DNA of 21,453 nucleotides from JAVBQJ01 sp031549115 (GTDB taxonomy: Bacteria; Verrucomicrobiota; Lentisphaeria; Victivallales; Victivallaceae), in NCBI GenBank assembly GCA_031549115.1, contig JAVBQJ010000094.1, positions 1 to 21,453 of the forward strand, written 5' to 3'. The notes below the pieces were generated by a model. The model saw nothing but the letters and a program-made list of their open reading frames with translations. It ran no database searches and was not told the DNA's origin. Positions 21,415 through 21,453 of this stretch are shown here, in pieces (the stretch's first letter is position 1; every line of letters starts with the position of its first letter). Made by a program: the position numbers and the translations under genes.

Positions 21415-21453
21415 ATGCAGAGAAAAGGTAACACGATCAGTCGGAAAAGTCAA
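21415..21453 (+). CDS. 5' end of an unidentified gene, cut by the window edge
   Basis: ATG at 21415 with a very strong Shine-Dalgarno site (AAAGGAGG, 21400-21407) seven bases upstream. Thirteen codons are visible, MQRKGNTISRKSQ, and the frame is open to the last base. The peptide is basic and polar. It is too short to place in any family. It is the only rightward gene after 5013. Confidence 0.6.
   Translation, partial: MQRKGNTISRKSQ

Noticed and set aside
1..21453. CRISPR array, insertion sequence or prophage
   Set aside because: No regularly spaced repeats, transposase, integrase or phage structural genes are visible; the right-edge hairpin alone is not enough to call a mobile element.

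Overview
The window is about 21 kb of GC-rich bacterial DNA, densely coded, with strong sigma70-type promoters (several exact TTGACA / TATAAT pairs) and good Shine-Dalgarno sites. Its content points to the Lentisphaerota (Victivallis-like) or a close PVC-group relative. The pointers are two short 'prepilin-type N-terminal' proteins (FTLIELLVVIAIIAILAS...), a GntR-type HTH fused to a solute-binding-protein domain, an abundance of glycoside hydrolases under LacI/AraC regulators, and a lipid A acyltransferase indicating a Gram-negative envelope. The taxonomic call is an inference from gene style; there is no rRNA to confirm it.

Left part (1-5070) is housekeeping and mixed: a non-coding left edge with a poly-C tract; a small encapsulin-type ferritin-like protein (+); an LpxL/HtrB acyltransferase (-) sharing a bidirectional terminator with it; a GntR-SBP fusion regulator (-) divergent from rpsO (+); and a YghZ-type aldo/keto reductase (+).

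Centre (5075-12520, all -) is one apparent six-gene catabolic operon read leftward: LacI regulator, pseudopilin-like protein, exported TIM-barrel glycosidase-like protein, BNR/sialidase-like lipoprotein, GH78 alpha-L-rhamnosidase-like enzyme, GH130 beta-mannoside phosphorylase-like enzyme. It starts from an exact-consensus promoter with an 18-bp palindromic operator over the start site. The GH78 and GH130 proteins lack signal peptides while the two upstream enzymes are exported or lipidated, so the order suggests outside trimming followed by cytoplasmic completion.

Right part (12656-21224, all -): aspA (aspartate ammonia-lyase) with its own terminator, preceded by a second catabolic unit: pseudopilin-like protein, DUF4838 exported protein, GH36 alpha-galactosidase-like enzyme. 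A second LacI regulator and an AraC regulator lie upstream. The second LacI promoter and the pseudopilin/DUF4838/GH36 promoter carry the same AGCGCT-centred operator in the same position, so this LacI very likely controls both itself and the operon. Neither operon encodes a transporter or SusC/SusD pair; a pseudopilin-like gene is instead the first structural gene in each. The right edge starts a new + gene whose ribosome binding site is buried in a long hairpin.
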